A stretch of DNA of 64,000 nt, taken from positions 1 to 64,000 of the forward strand of contig NZ_AAWS01000021.1 of assembly GCF_000169175.1 (NCBI RefSeq). Direction: 5' to 3'. The notes beneath the pieces are model-generated. The model searched no databases and was not told where the DNA came from. It worked only from the letters and a program-made list of their open reading frames with translations. The first letter of the stretch is position 1; each line of letters begins with the position of its first letter. This stretch comes from Microscilla marina ATCC 23134. GTDB lineage: Bacteria; Bacteroidota; Bacteroidia; Cytophagales; Microscillaceae. Below, one piece after another: positions 27,474 through 36,496 of this stretch. Position numbers and translations under genes: made by a program.

Positions 27474-28426
27474 AAAAGATAGTTTTAATTATAATACTCG
27501 CCAGTTTTGCCTTGTCAAGTCAGGCATGCGATGTATGCGGCTGTAGGTTAGGAGGTGTATACTTTGGAATTTTACCTATGCATACCACCCATTTTATAGG
27601 CTTGCGTTACAGCCAGGCAGCTTTTAAGGCTTCGGTTACCTATGGCAACAACCAGTACATTGCCAATGAGTCTTCCGAAGACATTTATCGTCGGGTAGAC
27701 CTTATGGGAAGATATAGCATATCGCGCCGCCTTCAGGTAAACTTTATTGTGCCTTACCTGATGAACGACATGAACGGTAGCCATCAACAGGTACAAAGCG
27801 CCGGAATGGGCGATCCTATGGTGTTGTTGTACTATAACCTGTTTAACACTGCCAACAGTGGAGTATCTTTTTGGCAACATTCTTTATCGTTGGGTGGAGG
27901 ATTGAAAATGCCGGTAGGCGAATACCAAAAACTAGACGATGGATTAATCATTAACCCAAACTTTCAGTTAGGATCAGGTAGCCTCGATTACTTACTGTCA
28001 ATGAATTATACACTGCGTTACAAGAAAACGGGGGTAAATATCGAGTCGGGGTACAAAATGAATACAAAAAACAGCGAAGGCTACCGTTTTGGCAATCAGT
28101 TCAATACCAGTGCGTATTTATTCCAATGGCTTGAAACCCCACAAGTGGCCTTTTTGCCTTTTGCAGGTGTTTATTATGAACAAGCCGAAAAGCATACCAA
28201 CGAAACCATTGAACAACTCAATACTGGAGGCAACTCACTGTTTGGAACCGTGGGTTTGCAGGTATTTCGTAATAACCTAAGCGTAAACTTTACGTATCAA
28301 ATGCCTTGGGTGCAAAACTTCAATACCGATCAGTTATCCAATATTTCGGCTCAAAACCGTTTTAGTGTAGGTTTGTTGTACAACTTTTCGCTGAAAAAGC
28401 GTAAAAAGAAAACGCCCAAAAAATAA
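27470..28426 (+). CDS. Outer-membrane beta-barrel protein of MbnP/MbnH operon
   Basis: 318 residues: signal peptide ending SSQA, immediately followed by CDVCGC (Cys20, Cys23, Cys25), then amphipathic strands typical of a beta-barrel (MGRYSISRRLQVNFIVPYLM, SLGGGLKMPVGEY, FSVGLLYNFSL near the end). The chain finishes with a Lys-rich tail. The Cys cluster at the mature N-terminus could bind a metal or carry a lipid. Its ATG overlaps the mbnH stop (ATGA), so the three genes form one operon; a role in copper or metallophore passage is inferred. Confidence 0.8.
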   Translation: MKKIVLIIILASFALSSQACDVCGCRLGGVYFGILPMHTTHFIGLRYSQAAFKASVTYGNNQYIANESSEDIYRRVDLMGRYSISRRLQVNFIVPYLMNDMNGSHQQVQSAGMGDPMVLLYYNLFNTANSGVSFWQHSLSLGGGLKMPVGEYQKLDDGLIINPNFQLGSGSLDYLLSMNYTLRYKKTGVNIESGYKMNTKNSEGYRFGNQFNTSAYLFQWLETPQVAFLPFAGVYYEQAEKHTNETIEQLNTGGNSLFGTVGLQVFRNNLSVNFTYQMPWVQNFNTDQLSNISAQNRFSVGLLYNFSLKKRKKKTPKK

Positions 28427-28664
28427 ATATTAAAAAGCACCTGACCAAAAGAAAGCACCTGAGCAATTGCTTTGTTTGTATCTTTAGTGAGGTGTTTTTT
28501 CAACAACAGCGTTCAGGGAGTACCAAGGTAGTTACATAAACAAAATTTGAAATTTACCTAACGCTTTACCGAAGAAAATGGTTAGTTTGTCGAGTATTAT
28601 GAACAGTTTAAAGTGAAAGGAGGTAGTTATAAGTGACATTACTAAGATCCTTAACTTACATATT

Positions 28665-29057
28665 ATGGACAGTTTAATAATAAAATCGGGCAAAGATACT
28701 CCCTTTGTGTGTTTTGATACAAACAACAACATTTTTGAGATCTCAGGTGAGTCTTACAGCGTATTACCCAACGAGTTTTATGAACCTGTTTTGCAATGGT
28801 TGCGCAATTACCTTTCTACAAATCGCCTCCCTATTACCTTAAATATTCAGTTCAGCTATTTCAACACATCCACTTATTCTCCATTGTGTGAGTTACTCAC
28901 CACCCTGGAGCGATACCAGTCAAACATAGGAGAAGAGGTGACCGTAAACTGGTTTGCCAGCCAAGACGACAACGAAATGATCAACGATGCCCATTTTTTG
29001 AAATCTAGTTTTTGCAACCTCTGTTTTAAAGTGTTACCAATACAAGCCGCCGCTTAG
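28665..29057 (+). CDS. SiaC-family (DUF1987) phosphoregulated protein
   Basis: 130 residues, one DUF1987 domain: KDTPFVCFDTNNNIFEISGES, then FYEPVLQWLRNYL and LNIQFSYFNTSTYSPLCELL. In Pseudomonas aeruginosa SiaC is phosphorylated on Thr68 by SiaB and dephosphorylated by the SpoIIE-type phosphatase SiaA, and controls the diguanylate cyclase SiaD. Here residue 68 is also Thr (in YFNTST), so the phosphosite is conserved. Four SpoIIE phosphatases lie within 11 kb. No SiaB or SiaD homologue occurs in the window. Cytoplasmic; monocistronic by spacing. Confidence 0.88.
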   Translation: MDSLIIKSGKDTPFVCFDTNNNIFEISGESYSVLPNEFYEPVLQWLRNYLSTNRLPITLNIQFSYFNTSTYSPLCELLTTLERYQSNIGEEVTVNWFASQDDNEMINDAHFLKSSFCNLCFKVLPIQAAA

Positions 29058-29142
29058 CAATTGGCAACACTTTGTTTTTATTTATTCTTCAACTCCCCCT
29101 ATTCGCAAGTTAAAGCCTCCTTATTTTGTGATCAGTAACAAG

Positions 29143-32025
29143 TTACTGATGGAGTCCACTTTGCATTTTTTGCTTGCGTTGCCATTGTTTCCAGCCAAAA
29201 AATACCCCCAGTATACCCAATAGCCACCATAACTCAGGCTCTGACATGGCCTGTAGCTCTTCACCAGCGTCAAGCAAATGATTGCCCTTCAGAATTTGCT
29301 CTTGTTTGGCTTTAAGAGCTGCCTTTTGCGCTTCGTTTTCCACTGCAATAAACGAAGTAACCGGGCTCATAATATGCGCTTGAAAACTTCCCTTAATGAT
29401 GTTATTTCTATGAACGAATGCTTTATACTGCGGTCGGTCGTTGGGGTGTAGCAGGTAATATTGCCAAAAACTCCATAACTCAGCTCCATTGTTCCAGGCA
29501 TTTTTGCTTATCTGGGGCACCCCCTTTCCTCCTTTTGGCAAGGTATAAAAAGACGCCTGGTCATTGTCAGCTACCAAGAGCATACCTGATAGGGTGTTAA
29601 TTTCCCGCACCTTTTTGTTCGCGGGTATGGCAGCGTTGGCTTTTACCTTCTTCAAGGGAGCGTGTAGCAATGAATAACTGCTCAGGGTGTGGTCTGGTTT
29701 GAGCGCATAAAAATATCGACTTCCTTGCAACTGGTGGGCAAAACCTGCCATTGCATGCTCAAATACTGCTTTATCGAGGTGGTCAGACACCAATACCGCT
29801 ACTGGATAAGTACCCTTGGGCGCAGGTTGTACAAACAAGCGCTTGAACATGCTTTCTATAAAAAAGCCCCCTTGCACCGGGAAATCATGCAGTTGTTGTT
29901 CCCACCGACTTTGTTCATTCAGAGCAATACTTTTGTAAGCAAAGTTACCAAAAGTGATTTTTGCCCCTGCTTTATGTTGTGGATATTTTTTAAGGTATTC
30001 CCGAATACGTTGTACATACATAGCCTTGTCTTTGACAGCCTGAGCGCTCAAATCTACCACAAAGTGCAAGTAAGGCTTTAGTACCTTTGCAGGAGCTTGT
30101 TGTTTGGTCAGTGCCGAAACATAAACCCCTTGGTGAGTAGATATTGCCTGAGTAAGGCTTTTTTGTTGGCTGCTGTCTCCCAGTGTAAGGGTATGTTTGC
30201 CAATGGTTAATTGCACTGGCTCTTTATGAACAAACTCGATCCCGGTTTTGCGGGTTTGCTCAGGAGCAAAAGGAAACACCTTAAAACTCACCTGATTGCC
30301 CTCGGTATAATGCAAGAGCCCAGGGTCGCGCCTACGACTCACAATATTGTTGTATACCCACATAGCGGCTTTTTTTTCGGCAAGTATTCCATACTCTTTG
30401 CGACCTTCCATCATTAGGTAATAGTTGCTGATCCAGGTACCCGCAGGTAAGGTAAACTTTGTTCTATACTCTTGTTGCCGCTTGGTGGCGTTTTGAATAT
30501 CTAAATGTACCCAAGTGCGCCAGTATTGGTGAGCAGCATCAAAGCTTGACTTTACTTGTACCGAATCTATGGTTACCTGGTCGCTATGCGAAGGACCCAC
30601 TACAAAACGGCGAGTACGTGTATGGTCACTTTGTTTGACATTGGTACCCAAAAATATTTTATGCAGCGCACGTATTTTTTTATTACTCAGCGTAAGGTTG
30701 TCCAGTACTATGTATTTATAAAAAGTACTCAAATAAGGTTTTTGTTTGGCATCGAAACCGAAGCCAAAGCCATTTTGGCTAGTGCGCCCCTTGTTTTTGT
30801 GTACATTTTTCAGCACTCGTTTTATTCTGTTTGGGTTGATATTCGTCAGTTGGTGGGCGCTTTCGCTGATGTTGGGAGCATACACCAGAGCCAATGCTTC
30901 GTGCAACTGTTTTCTGTCCTGGCGATAACTTTGGGTCACCCACAAGGGCAATACTGTCAGCCCACCGAGCAAACAAACAATCACTATAGCAGGAGAAAAC
31001 CTTGCCGATAGGTGAATAAAACTCAAGCGAAGCGTGTTGGCCTGAAGAATGGTAATGAGCACCGGAGTAAGCATTAAAAAACCAGCCCCTATAATAAGGA
31101 TGGCAATGATAGAAAAAGGCAGTAAAGGCAAAAATACCCAAAAGAAATAGAGGATATAACTAAAAGTAATGCTACGGGCAGTAAATAATGCCAGACGAAT
31201 GATATCATTGCCTATCTTTTTTTCCGGGATTAACATCAGCAAGCCATTGGCCATTGCCAACCCATAAAAAACGGGTTCCGCAAAATTTCCAAATACCATT
31301 CCCAGGTCTTGGTTGAGGTACAAACCCGCCACTGGAAAGATGACAAACACTGGTATTTGCCAAAGCAATTGATATTGACCACTCAAGAAGTTTTTTCGGG
31401 TAATACTTACGCTATATACTCCCCTGATCAAAAAGAAAAAGAACACCACGGTGCTACAGGCAAAAATTAATAGCATAATATGCTGAAACAAAGGTTTGTT
31501 GATGCCCCCTTGGTTAATAGCGGGCAAAACAATGGTAAATAGCAAATACCAACTGACCGGAATAGCCACAACCAACCCAAAGTTCCACCAGTTGGGGTGT
31601 TGGGTATTGCCGGGTGTAAAAAACACCACCAGCCTAAGCACACTATGAAAAATGGCGGGCATCAGGAAAGTCAGTACATACAGCGGCAAATCACTGGTGC
31701 TCAGCATCCAGTTGGGGACACTTCCCGGAATTATTTTGTGCTGATCTGCTAAAAAGAAATAGAGTATAGGCACATAAAAGCTCAACGCAATGAAACTAAA
31801 ATAAGCATTGATATTTTTTTTGCGAATGGTTGCCCAAACACTGTAGCAGGTAGCCAACCCCCAGGCACTGCCCAAAATCAGCCCGTAGGCTTGCCAGTAA
31901 TACAGGTTTTGGGGCGATAGCAAGCTCTTGATGATGCTAAAACTGCTGCTATATAAGCCAAACAGCAGCAATTGGGGCAGCGTTACGGTAAGTAAAATCC
32001 AATAAGGTTTGATAAGGTTTTTCAT
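29143..32025 (-). CDS. MSEP-CTERM sorting-domain membrane protein
   Basis: 960 residues. The N-terminal half holds about ten membrane segments (to about residue 365); the second half is extracytoplasmic, with a VIT-like segment (about 500-620, containing GRKEYGILAEKKAA and FPFAPEQTRKTGIEF) and a VWA-like region after about 640. The end is the exosortase-recognition tail: MSEPELWWLLGILGVFFGW followed by a basic cluster. The MSEP motif, membrane helix and Lys/Arg tail are the TIGR04286 pattern, the dedicated substrate of exosortase K. The exosortase gene overlaps its start by 4 bp. A palindrome (29131-29150) covers its stop codon. Confidence 0.9.
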   Translation of the reverse strand: MKNLIKPYWILLTVTLPQLLLFGLYSSSFSIIKSLLSPQNLYYWQAYGLILGSAWGLATCYSVWATIRKKNINAYFSFIALSFYVPILYFFLADQHKIIPGSVPNWMLSTSDLPLYVLTFLMPAIFHSVLRLVVFFTPGNTQHPNWWNFGLVVAIPVSWYLLFTIVLPAINQGGINKPLFQHIMLLIFACSTVVFFFFLIRGVYSVSITRKNFLSGQYQLLWQIPVFVIFPVAGLYLNQDLGMVFGNFAEPVFYGLAMANGLLMLIPEKKIGNDIIRLALFTARSITFSYILYFFWVFLPLLPFSIIAILIIGAGFLMLTPVLITILQANTLRLSFIHLSARFSPAIVIVCLLGGLTVLPLWVTQSYRQDRKQLHEALALVYAPNISESAHQLTNINPNRIKRVLKNVHKNKGRTSQNGFGFGFDAKQKPYLSTFYKYIVLDNLTLSNKKIRALHKIFLGTNVKQSDHTRTRRFVVGPSHSDQVTIDSVQVKSSFDAAHQYWRTWVHLDIQNATKRQQEYRTKFTLPAGTWISNYYLMMEGRKEYGILAEKKAAMWVYNNIVSRRRDPGLLHYTEGNQVSFKVFPFAPEQTRKTGIEFVHKEPVQLTIGKHTLTLGDSSQQKSLTQAISTHQGVYVSALTKQQAPAKVLKPYLHFVVDLSAQAVKDKAMYVQRIREYLKKYPQHKAGAKITFGNFAYKSIALNEQSRWEQQLHDFPVQGGFFIESMFKRLFVQPAPKGTYPVAVLVSDHLDKAVFEHAMAGFAHQLQGSRYFYALKPDHTLSSYSLLHAPLKKVKANAAIPANKKVREINTLSGMLLVADNDQASFYTLPKGGKGVPQISKNAWNNGAELWSFWQYYLLHPNDRPQYKAFVHRNNIIKGSFQAHIMSPVTSFIAVENEAQKAALKAKQEQILKGNHLLDAGEELQAMSEPELWWLLGILGVFFGWKQWQRKQKMQSGLHQ

Positions 32026-32582
32026 AGAGTAACATTGTTTGGTAAGTCAGAAGGTGTAGGCGATTGTTTGTTTTTATAAACTGTAAAGCAATAGTGTAAT
32101 AAGAGGTAATACATCAGCAAAAACGCCAGGTATACTATGGCGCCCTCTATAGCATGCAAGCGGTTAGCCGGAAGTATTGCAGCGTAGGTGCCTTTCAATA
32201 ACAAAGCATTGACAATACGAAAGGCATTGACTGCCACAGTAAGTAGGTAAGCAATGACCAAAAACACTGGCAGCGAAAGCCATTGCCAATGGCTGCCCTT
32301 TATTTTTGGCGTAAACCCAAAAACCGAAGTGCAAAACGCAATAATGAGAAAGTTAACCCCAGCACAACTCTTGGCAATGACAAACTGATGTGCCTGATTG
32401 ATGTAGCCCTGGCTGGCATCATAGCTAAACTGGAGACCAGTAAAGCTGTGAACTGCTGCCTGAGTGGGGGCAAGTATCCAATGCAAATCGGGAACTTCAG
32501 CGGTTTGGTAAAATTTTTTGAGCACCAATGCCACCAGCGCCATGGCACCCAGTATAAGCCCGTTTTTGAGATTTGTTTTCAT
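32022..32582 (-). CDS. xrtK: Exosortase K
   Basis: 186 residues from the ATG at 32582 (the ATG at 32636 would add 18 residues). Multi-pass membrane cysteine protease/transpeptidase with the catalytic set Cys73 (AKSCAGVNF), Arg122 (VNAFRIVNAL) and His143 (NRLHAIEG). It would cleave the MSEP-CTERM tail of its neighbour and perhaps attach it to an envelope polymer. The single-substrate pairing is known for XrtK; the function of the pair is not established. Confidence 0.9.
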   Translation of the reverse strand: MKTNLKNGLILGAMALVALVLKKFYQTAEVPDLHWILAPTQAAVHSFTGLQFSYDASQGYINQAHQFVIAKSCAGVNFLIIAFCTSVFGFTPKIKGSHWQWLSLPVFLVIAYLLTVAVNAFRIVNALLLKGTYAAILPANRLHAIEGAIVYLAFLLMYYLLLHYCFTVYKNKQSPTPSDLPNNVTL

Positions 32583-32773
32583 ATATTGTAAAGTACTTTG
32601 AGATGCAAAGTAAGTAGATATGCCTGAATAACGCAATTAAGTCACAAAAAGTTGTGAAATTAAATAACTTGAGTAGAAATGAAAACAGCTATTTAGAAAA
32701 GTAGGTGGGCAAATGGTTGAAGGATACCACACTGCTTAAAGCCTGGCAACTAAAGCCCAGAGTAGTACTTGTT

Positions 32774-33175
32774 TTATTCTTTGACAAACACACGATCTTT
32801 GCCCAAAAACTCAGGCGATTGTACCGAAAATACCTGTAAGGGCTTGCGTGAGGTAACCGTGACAGCATGCACACTGCCTTCGGGTATGGCTATCCAATCA
32901 CCTTTTTTCACCTCAAAAGTTTGATCATCCAATCGCATGCGAGCCTTTCCAGCAAGAATGTACACCTGCTCGGTGTGTTTTAGGTGTTTATGGGCTTTTA
33001 CGCCTTTTTTTATCCAAATAACAAAGCTTGAGGTATGTTTATTGGAATAAATTTTTTGCACCTTTACATTTTCATAAGCCCCTGCGGGCTTAAGTTTGGC
33101 AAGCTGCACCAGGTTTTGGCTATAGCCCAACTGGGCAAAACAAAGGGTAGTAAATAAGAGTAACTTTAGTTTCAT
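32774..33175 (-). CDS. Secreted cupin-domain protein
   Basis: 133 residues: signal peptide (1-19, ending GYSQ), then a single cupin barrel with the metal motif His-x-His-x3-His-x-Glu in KAHKHLKHTEQVYILAG and the second motif IPEGSVHAV. It could bind a metal in the periplasm; an enzyme activity cannot be assigned. It lies 24 bp downstream of the Cys/His-rich small protein gene and is probably co-transcribed. Confidence 0.85.
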   Translation of the reverse strand: MKLKLLLFTTLCFAQLGYSQNLVQLAKLKPAGAYENVKVQKIYSNKHTSSFVIWIKKGVKAHKHLKHTEQVYILAGKARMRLDDQTFEVKKGDWIAIPEGSVHAVTVTSRKPLQVFSVQSPEFLGKDRVFVKE

Positions 33176-33199
33176 TAAAATGCTTTGCTATGTATTATT

Positions 33200-33583
33200 T
33201 TATTGAGCTTGGCCTCCGCCTGCGTGGTGTGGTCCATGTTTTCCTTTAGGAGCCTCACAGCTTTTGTCACAAGCAGCTAGAACTTTGGAGTTGTTTAATG
33301 TCCAATTTGTTTCAACAGACTTATTTTTTGAGTGGTTTTTGTTCACTATTCTGCTGATCAATGTACGTTCTGCCATCGAATTTGTCTCAAGGCGGATAGT
33401 GTTGTCAGGCAAGGCGTCATTATCAAGCAAAGTAACGCCAAAGCGATCAAGTGCTTGGTGCTTTTTGAGAACCTGTTGGATTTCGTCAAAGCAAGCTTGA
33501 TCTTGTTCAGTAAGTAATTGATTGGTATCAAGCTCAGAAGCAATGCCATATTCAAAATTGAGAGCAGTAGTTTTTGTATTCAT
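33200..33583 (-). CDS. Small uncharacterised protein with Cys/His/Gly-rich tail
   Basis: 127 residues, no signal peptide. The middle reads LKKHQALDRFGVTLLDNDAL, then RTLISRIV and VETNWTLN; the end is CDKSCEAPKGKHGPHHAGGGQ. I recall small bacterial proteins with the same order (RFGv-x-LLH, R-T-L/I, T-x-W-x-L, C-terminal Cys/His cluster) but no assigned function. The tail could bind a metal. Upstream gene of the cupin pair. Confidence 0.65.
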   Translation of the reverse strand: MNTKTTALNFEYGIASELDTNQLLTEQDQACFDEIQQVLKKHQALDRFGVTLLDNDALPDNTIRLETNSMAERTLISRIVNKNHSKNKSVETNWTLNNSKVLAACDKSCEAPKGKHGPHHAGGGQAQ

Positions 33584-33699
33584 ACCTTTGAGTGTTTATA
33601 TTAATGATGTAAGGTTGTTGATAAAATTCATAAATTAGAAGGATAATATCTAAAAAACAAGTTTTATTTCTGGTACACAACAAAAAGATATAAATCAAT

Positions 33700-36486
33700 A
33701 TGTGGGGGGATAATAGTATTTGTAAGTTTTGGGAGGCAAGTATTTGGCTAGTGGGACTGAACTTGGTAATGATAGGACAGGTTTTTTCGCAAACATGGCA
33801 TATTACACAAGAAGTCAATAAACAAGAGTTAGCTTATTATAACGCCAGGCATACCTATTTTTCCCAACAAAAAATGCCTGATAGTGCATTACATTATTTA
33901 GCAAAAAGTAATGAGCATGTACAGGTTTTGGGGGATTACGTTACTTATTTTCATAATTTATATTTATTAGGGTCTTATGCCCAGCAAACCTATCAATACA
34001 ATTATGGTTTAGAGTTATTACTGGAAGGTCTAAGACACTACCCTGTTTGTTTAAAGCTTATACCTGATTCATTAGAAAAACGTGTGTTAGGTAATGTTGC
34101 CACAGTGTTTTCTAAAATAGCTACAATATATAATGCAAAAGGGGCTTTTTATGCAGCATTAGACTATCGTACTAAGTACTTGAATTTGCGCAAAGAACTT
34201 TTTGGATTTAACCATGTTTTAACTGCCCATGCGTACAATACTTTAGGTTTAGCCTATAAGCATGTAAAGGATTATAGAAAAGCTTTACGCTGTTATAACA
34301 ATGCATTAAGCATTTATACTCAATTACCTGGACATTTGTCTAAATTTAAAATGTACCCCTTAAGTAATATGGGTGATTTATACCAACAAAAAGGAGAGTA
34401 TGATGTTGCATTAAACTATTTGCAGAAGGCATTAAAAAAGTCACTAGAAGAGTTGGGTGGAGGAGCCGCAAATTATACTAATATAGGCGATACTTATAAT
34501 AAGACTGAAAAATATGGCTTAGCATTGGAAAATTACCAAAAAGCATTAGAACTGCGTAGAAACCGTTTGGGCGAAAAGCATCCTTTTGTTGCAGTGTTAT
34601 ATAATCAACTGGGAGCCCTGTATTACAAACAAAAAAAATACGGTCAAGCCCTTCGGTTTTATCAAAAGGCATTGGTCTCTAATCACCGTATATTCAATGA
34701 TACAGCCAATGTATATGCTTTGCCAACGAGCAGTGATCAAGTATATAGTAATAGTACTTTATTAACAAGCTTCACTGAAAAATCGGTTACGCTAGAAAAA
34801 GTTTCTCGCAGTAAAAATAATCTAGAACAAGCCTATAAAACCTATGAACTAGCTGATCAATTAGCCGATAAAATGAGGGAAAATCTTTCCCGCAAGAGCG
34901 ATGGTTTACGCCTTACCTCTAAAGTTGCCTCCTTGTACGACAATGCCCTGCAACTATGCTGGAAACTAAGCCAATATGACGCTACTCAACAAGTAGGCAA
35001 CCAAAAAGAGAATAAAAGCCAAACAGGTAATGGGGTTGCCACTGTTAACAAATACAACCCTTACCTTAAGAAAGCCTTCTACTTTGCCGAAAAGGGCAAG
35101 TCGAGCGTATTGCGTAAGCTGGCTACCGATGCCTCCGCCCGTATCAAGAGCAATATTCCCGAAGCAGTGCTCAACCAGGAGCGTAAACTGAATGGGTCTA
35201 TTTTGTATTATCAACGCCAATTGAACCGCTTTCAAATAAAAAAAGCTCTCAACAAAAAAGACAGCGTGCAAAAACAATCGTTTGAAAACCGCATATTTGA
35301 CCTCAGAAGAAAATACGATGACTTGTTGCGAGGGCTTGAGCAACGCTACCCTGATTATTACGACCTCAAACACAACACTTATATCGCTACCGTAGCCGAT
35401 GTACAAAAGCGTTTAGACGAAAAAACGGCACTGATAGAGTATGTGCTCACCGACGAACAACTGTATAGTTTTGTCATTACCAAAGCAGGTTTTTGGGTGA
35501 AGCAGCAGGCTGTCAACCGCAAAAAGACCGAAGCAGAAATAAAGAAATGGTTTTACAACATCAAAGGGGGTACTGATGACAGCTACCTGGAGCGGGGGCA
35601 TCGTTTTTTCAAACAGTTTATTCAACCCATCGAAAAGCATATCTCCTCTAAAAAACATTTATTGATTGTGCCAGATGGTTTGTTGAGTAATTTGCCCTTT
35701 GAGGCATTTATTACCAAGCCCCACCCACCCAATGGTAAACAACACCAATACCCTTACCTGATCCGAAGGTGGGGGGTTACTTTGTACCCATCGGCAAGCC
35801 TTGCCTTGCTAAAACAACAACGGCGTAAAGCAACGCATACCCAGGAGTTTATGGGTTTTGCACCGGTTTTTCAGACCAAATACGCAACAAGTGGTATTTT
35901 TAGACGCAACCTGAGTGCTTTGCCCTATACCAAAACCGAAGTGGAAAACATCCATCGCTTGTTTACCAGCTTAAAAAGAACCAGCAAAATATATACAGGC
36001 GAGCAAGTGTCGGAACGAATGATCAAAAACCTGACAGGATACTATCGTTTTGTGCATTTTGCTACCCACGGAATGCTGGACGATGACACCCCCATTCTGG
36101 CTTTTTATCCTGACAAGGTCATTGACTCAGCCCAGGCAAATGATGGTGAATTGTCGCTGGAAGAAATATTTAACCTCAAGTTCAAAGCCGACATGGTAGT
36201 CTTGAGCAGTTGTCAGGGGGGGGCCGGACGCAATGTAAAAGGCGAAGGAATACTGGCCATTACCAGAGGGTTTGTATATTTGGGGGTGCCTCATATTATT
36301 TATACCTTATGGTCGGTAAACGACAAGGATGCGGCCGAATTGATGATTCGTTTTTACAAGCTGCTCAATCAAAACAAAACCTACCGTGAAGCATTGCGCC
36401 TTGCCAAGTTGTCGATGTTGCAAGATCCCAAAACAGCCTGGCCTAAATGGTGGGCGGGTTTTACCATGATGAGCAAGATGAAATAG
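33700..36486 (+). CDS. TPR-CHAT caspase-like protein
   Basis: 928 residues. A hydrophobic N-terminal segment (about 15-32) may be a signal peptide. TPR/Kinesin-light-chain-like repeats fill about 45-340 (clear units ALRCYNNALSIY, ALNYLQKALKK, ALENYQKALEL, ALRFYQKALV). A helical region follows, then a CHAT protease domain (about 640-928) with the catalytic dyad His790 in FATHG and Cys838 in LSSCQGG. CHAT domains are separase/caspase-like peptidases. The last 10 bp before its stop face the stop of the convergent SpoIIE phosphatase gene. Substrate unknown. Confidence 0.92.
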   Translation: MWGDNSICKFWEASIWLVGLNLVMIGQVFSQTWHITQEVNKQELAYYNARHTYFSQQKMPDSALHYLAKSNEHVQVLGDYVTYFHNLYLLGSYAQQTYQYNYGLELLLEGLRHYPVCLKLIPDSLEKRVLGNVATVFSKIATIYNAKGAFYAALDYRTKYLNLRKELFGFNHVLTAHAYNTLGLAYKHVKDYRKALRCYNNALSIYTQLPGHLSKFKMYPLSNMGDLYQQKGEYDVALNYLQKALKKSLEELGGGAANYTNIGDTYNKTEKYGLALENYQKALELRRNRLGEKHPFVAVLYNQLGALYYKQKKYGQALRFYQKALVSNHRIFNDTANVYALPTSSDQVYSNSTLLTSFTEKSVTLEKVSRSKNNLEQAYKTYELADQLADKMRENLSRKSDGLRLTSKVASLYDNALQLCWKLSQYDATQQVGNQKENKSQTGNGVATVNKYNPYLKKAFYFAEKGKSSVLRKLATDASARIKSNIPEAVLNQERKLNGSILYYQRQLNRFQIKKALNKKDSVQKQSFENRIFDLRRKYDDLLRGLEQRYPDYYDLKHNTYIATVADVQKRLDEKTALIEYVLTDEQLYSFVITKAGFWVKQQAVNRKKTEAEIKKWFYNIKGGTDDSYLERGHRFFKQFIQPIEKHISSKKHLLIVPDGLLSNLPFEAFITKPHPPNGKQHQYPYLIRRWGVTLYPSASLALLKQQRRKATHTQEFMGFAPVFQTKYATSGIFRRNLSALPYTKTEVENIHRLFTSLKRTSKIYTGEQVSERMIKNLTGYYRFVHFATHGMLDDDTPILAFYPDKVIDSAQANDGELSLEEIFNLKFKADMVVLSSCQGGAGRNVKGEGILAITRGFVYLGVPHIIYTLWSVNDKDAAELMIRFYKLLNQNKTYREALRLAKLSMLQDPKTAWPKWWAGFTMMSKMK

Positions 36487-36496
36487 GCTGGCTTGG

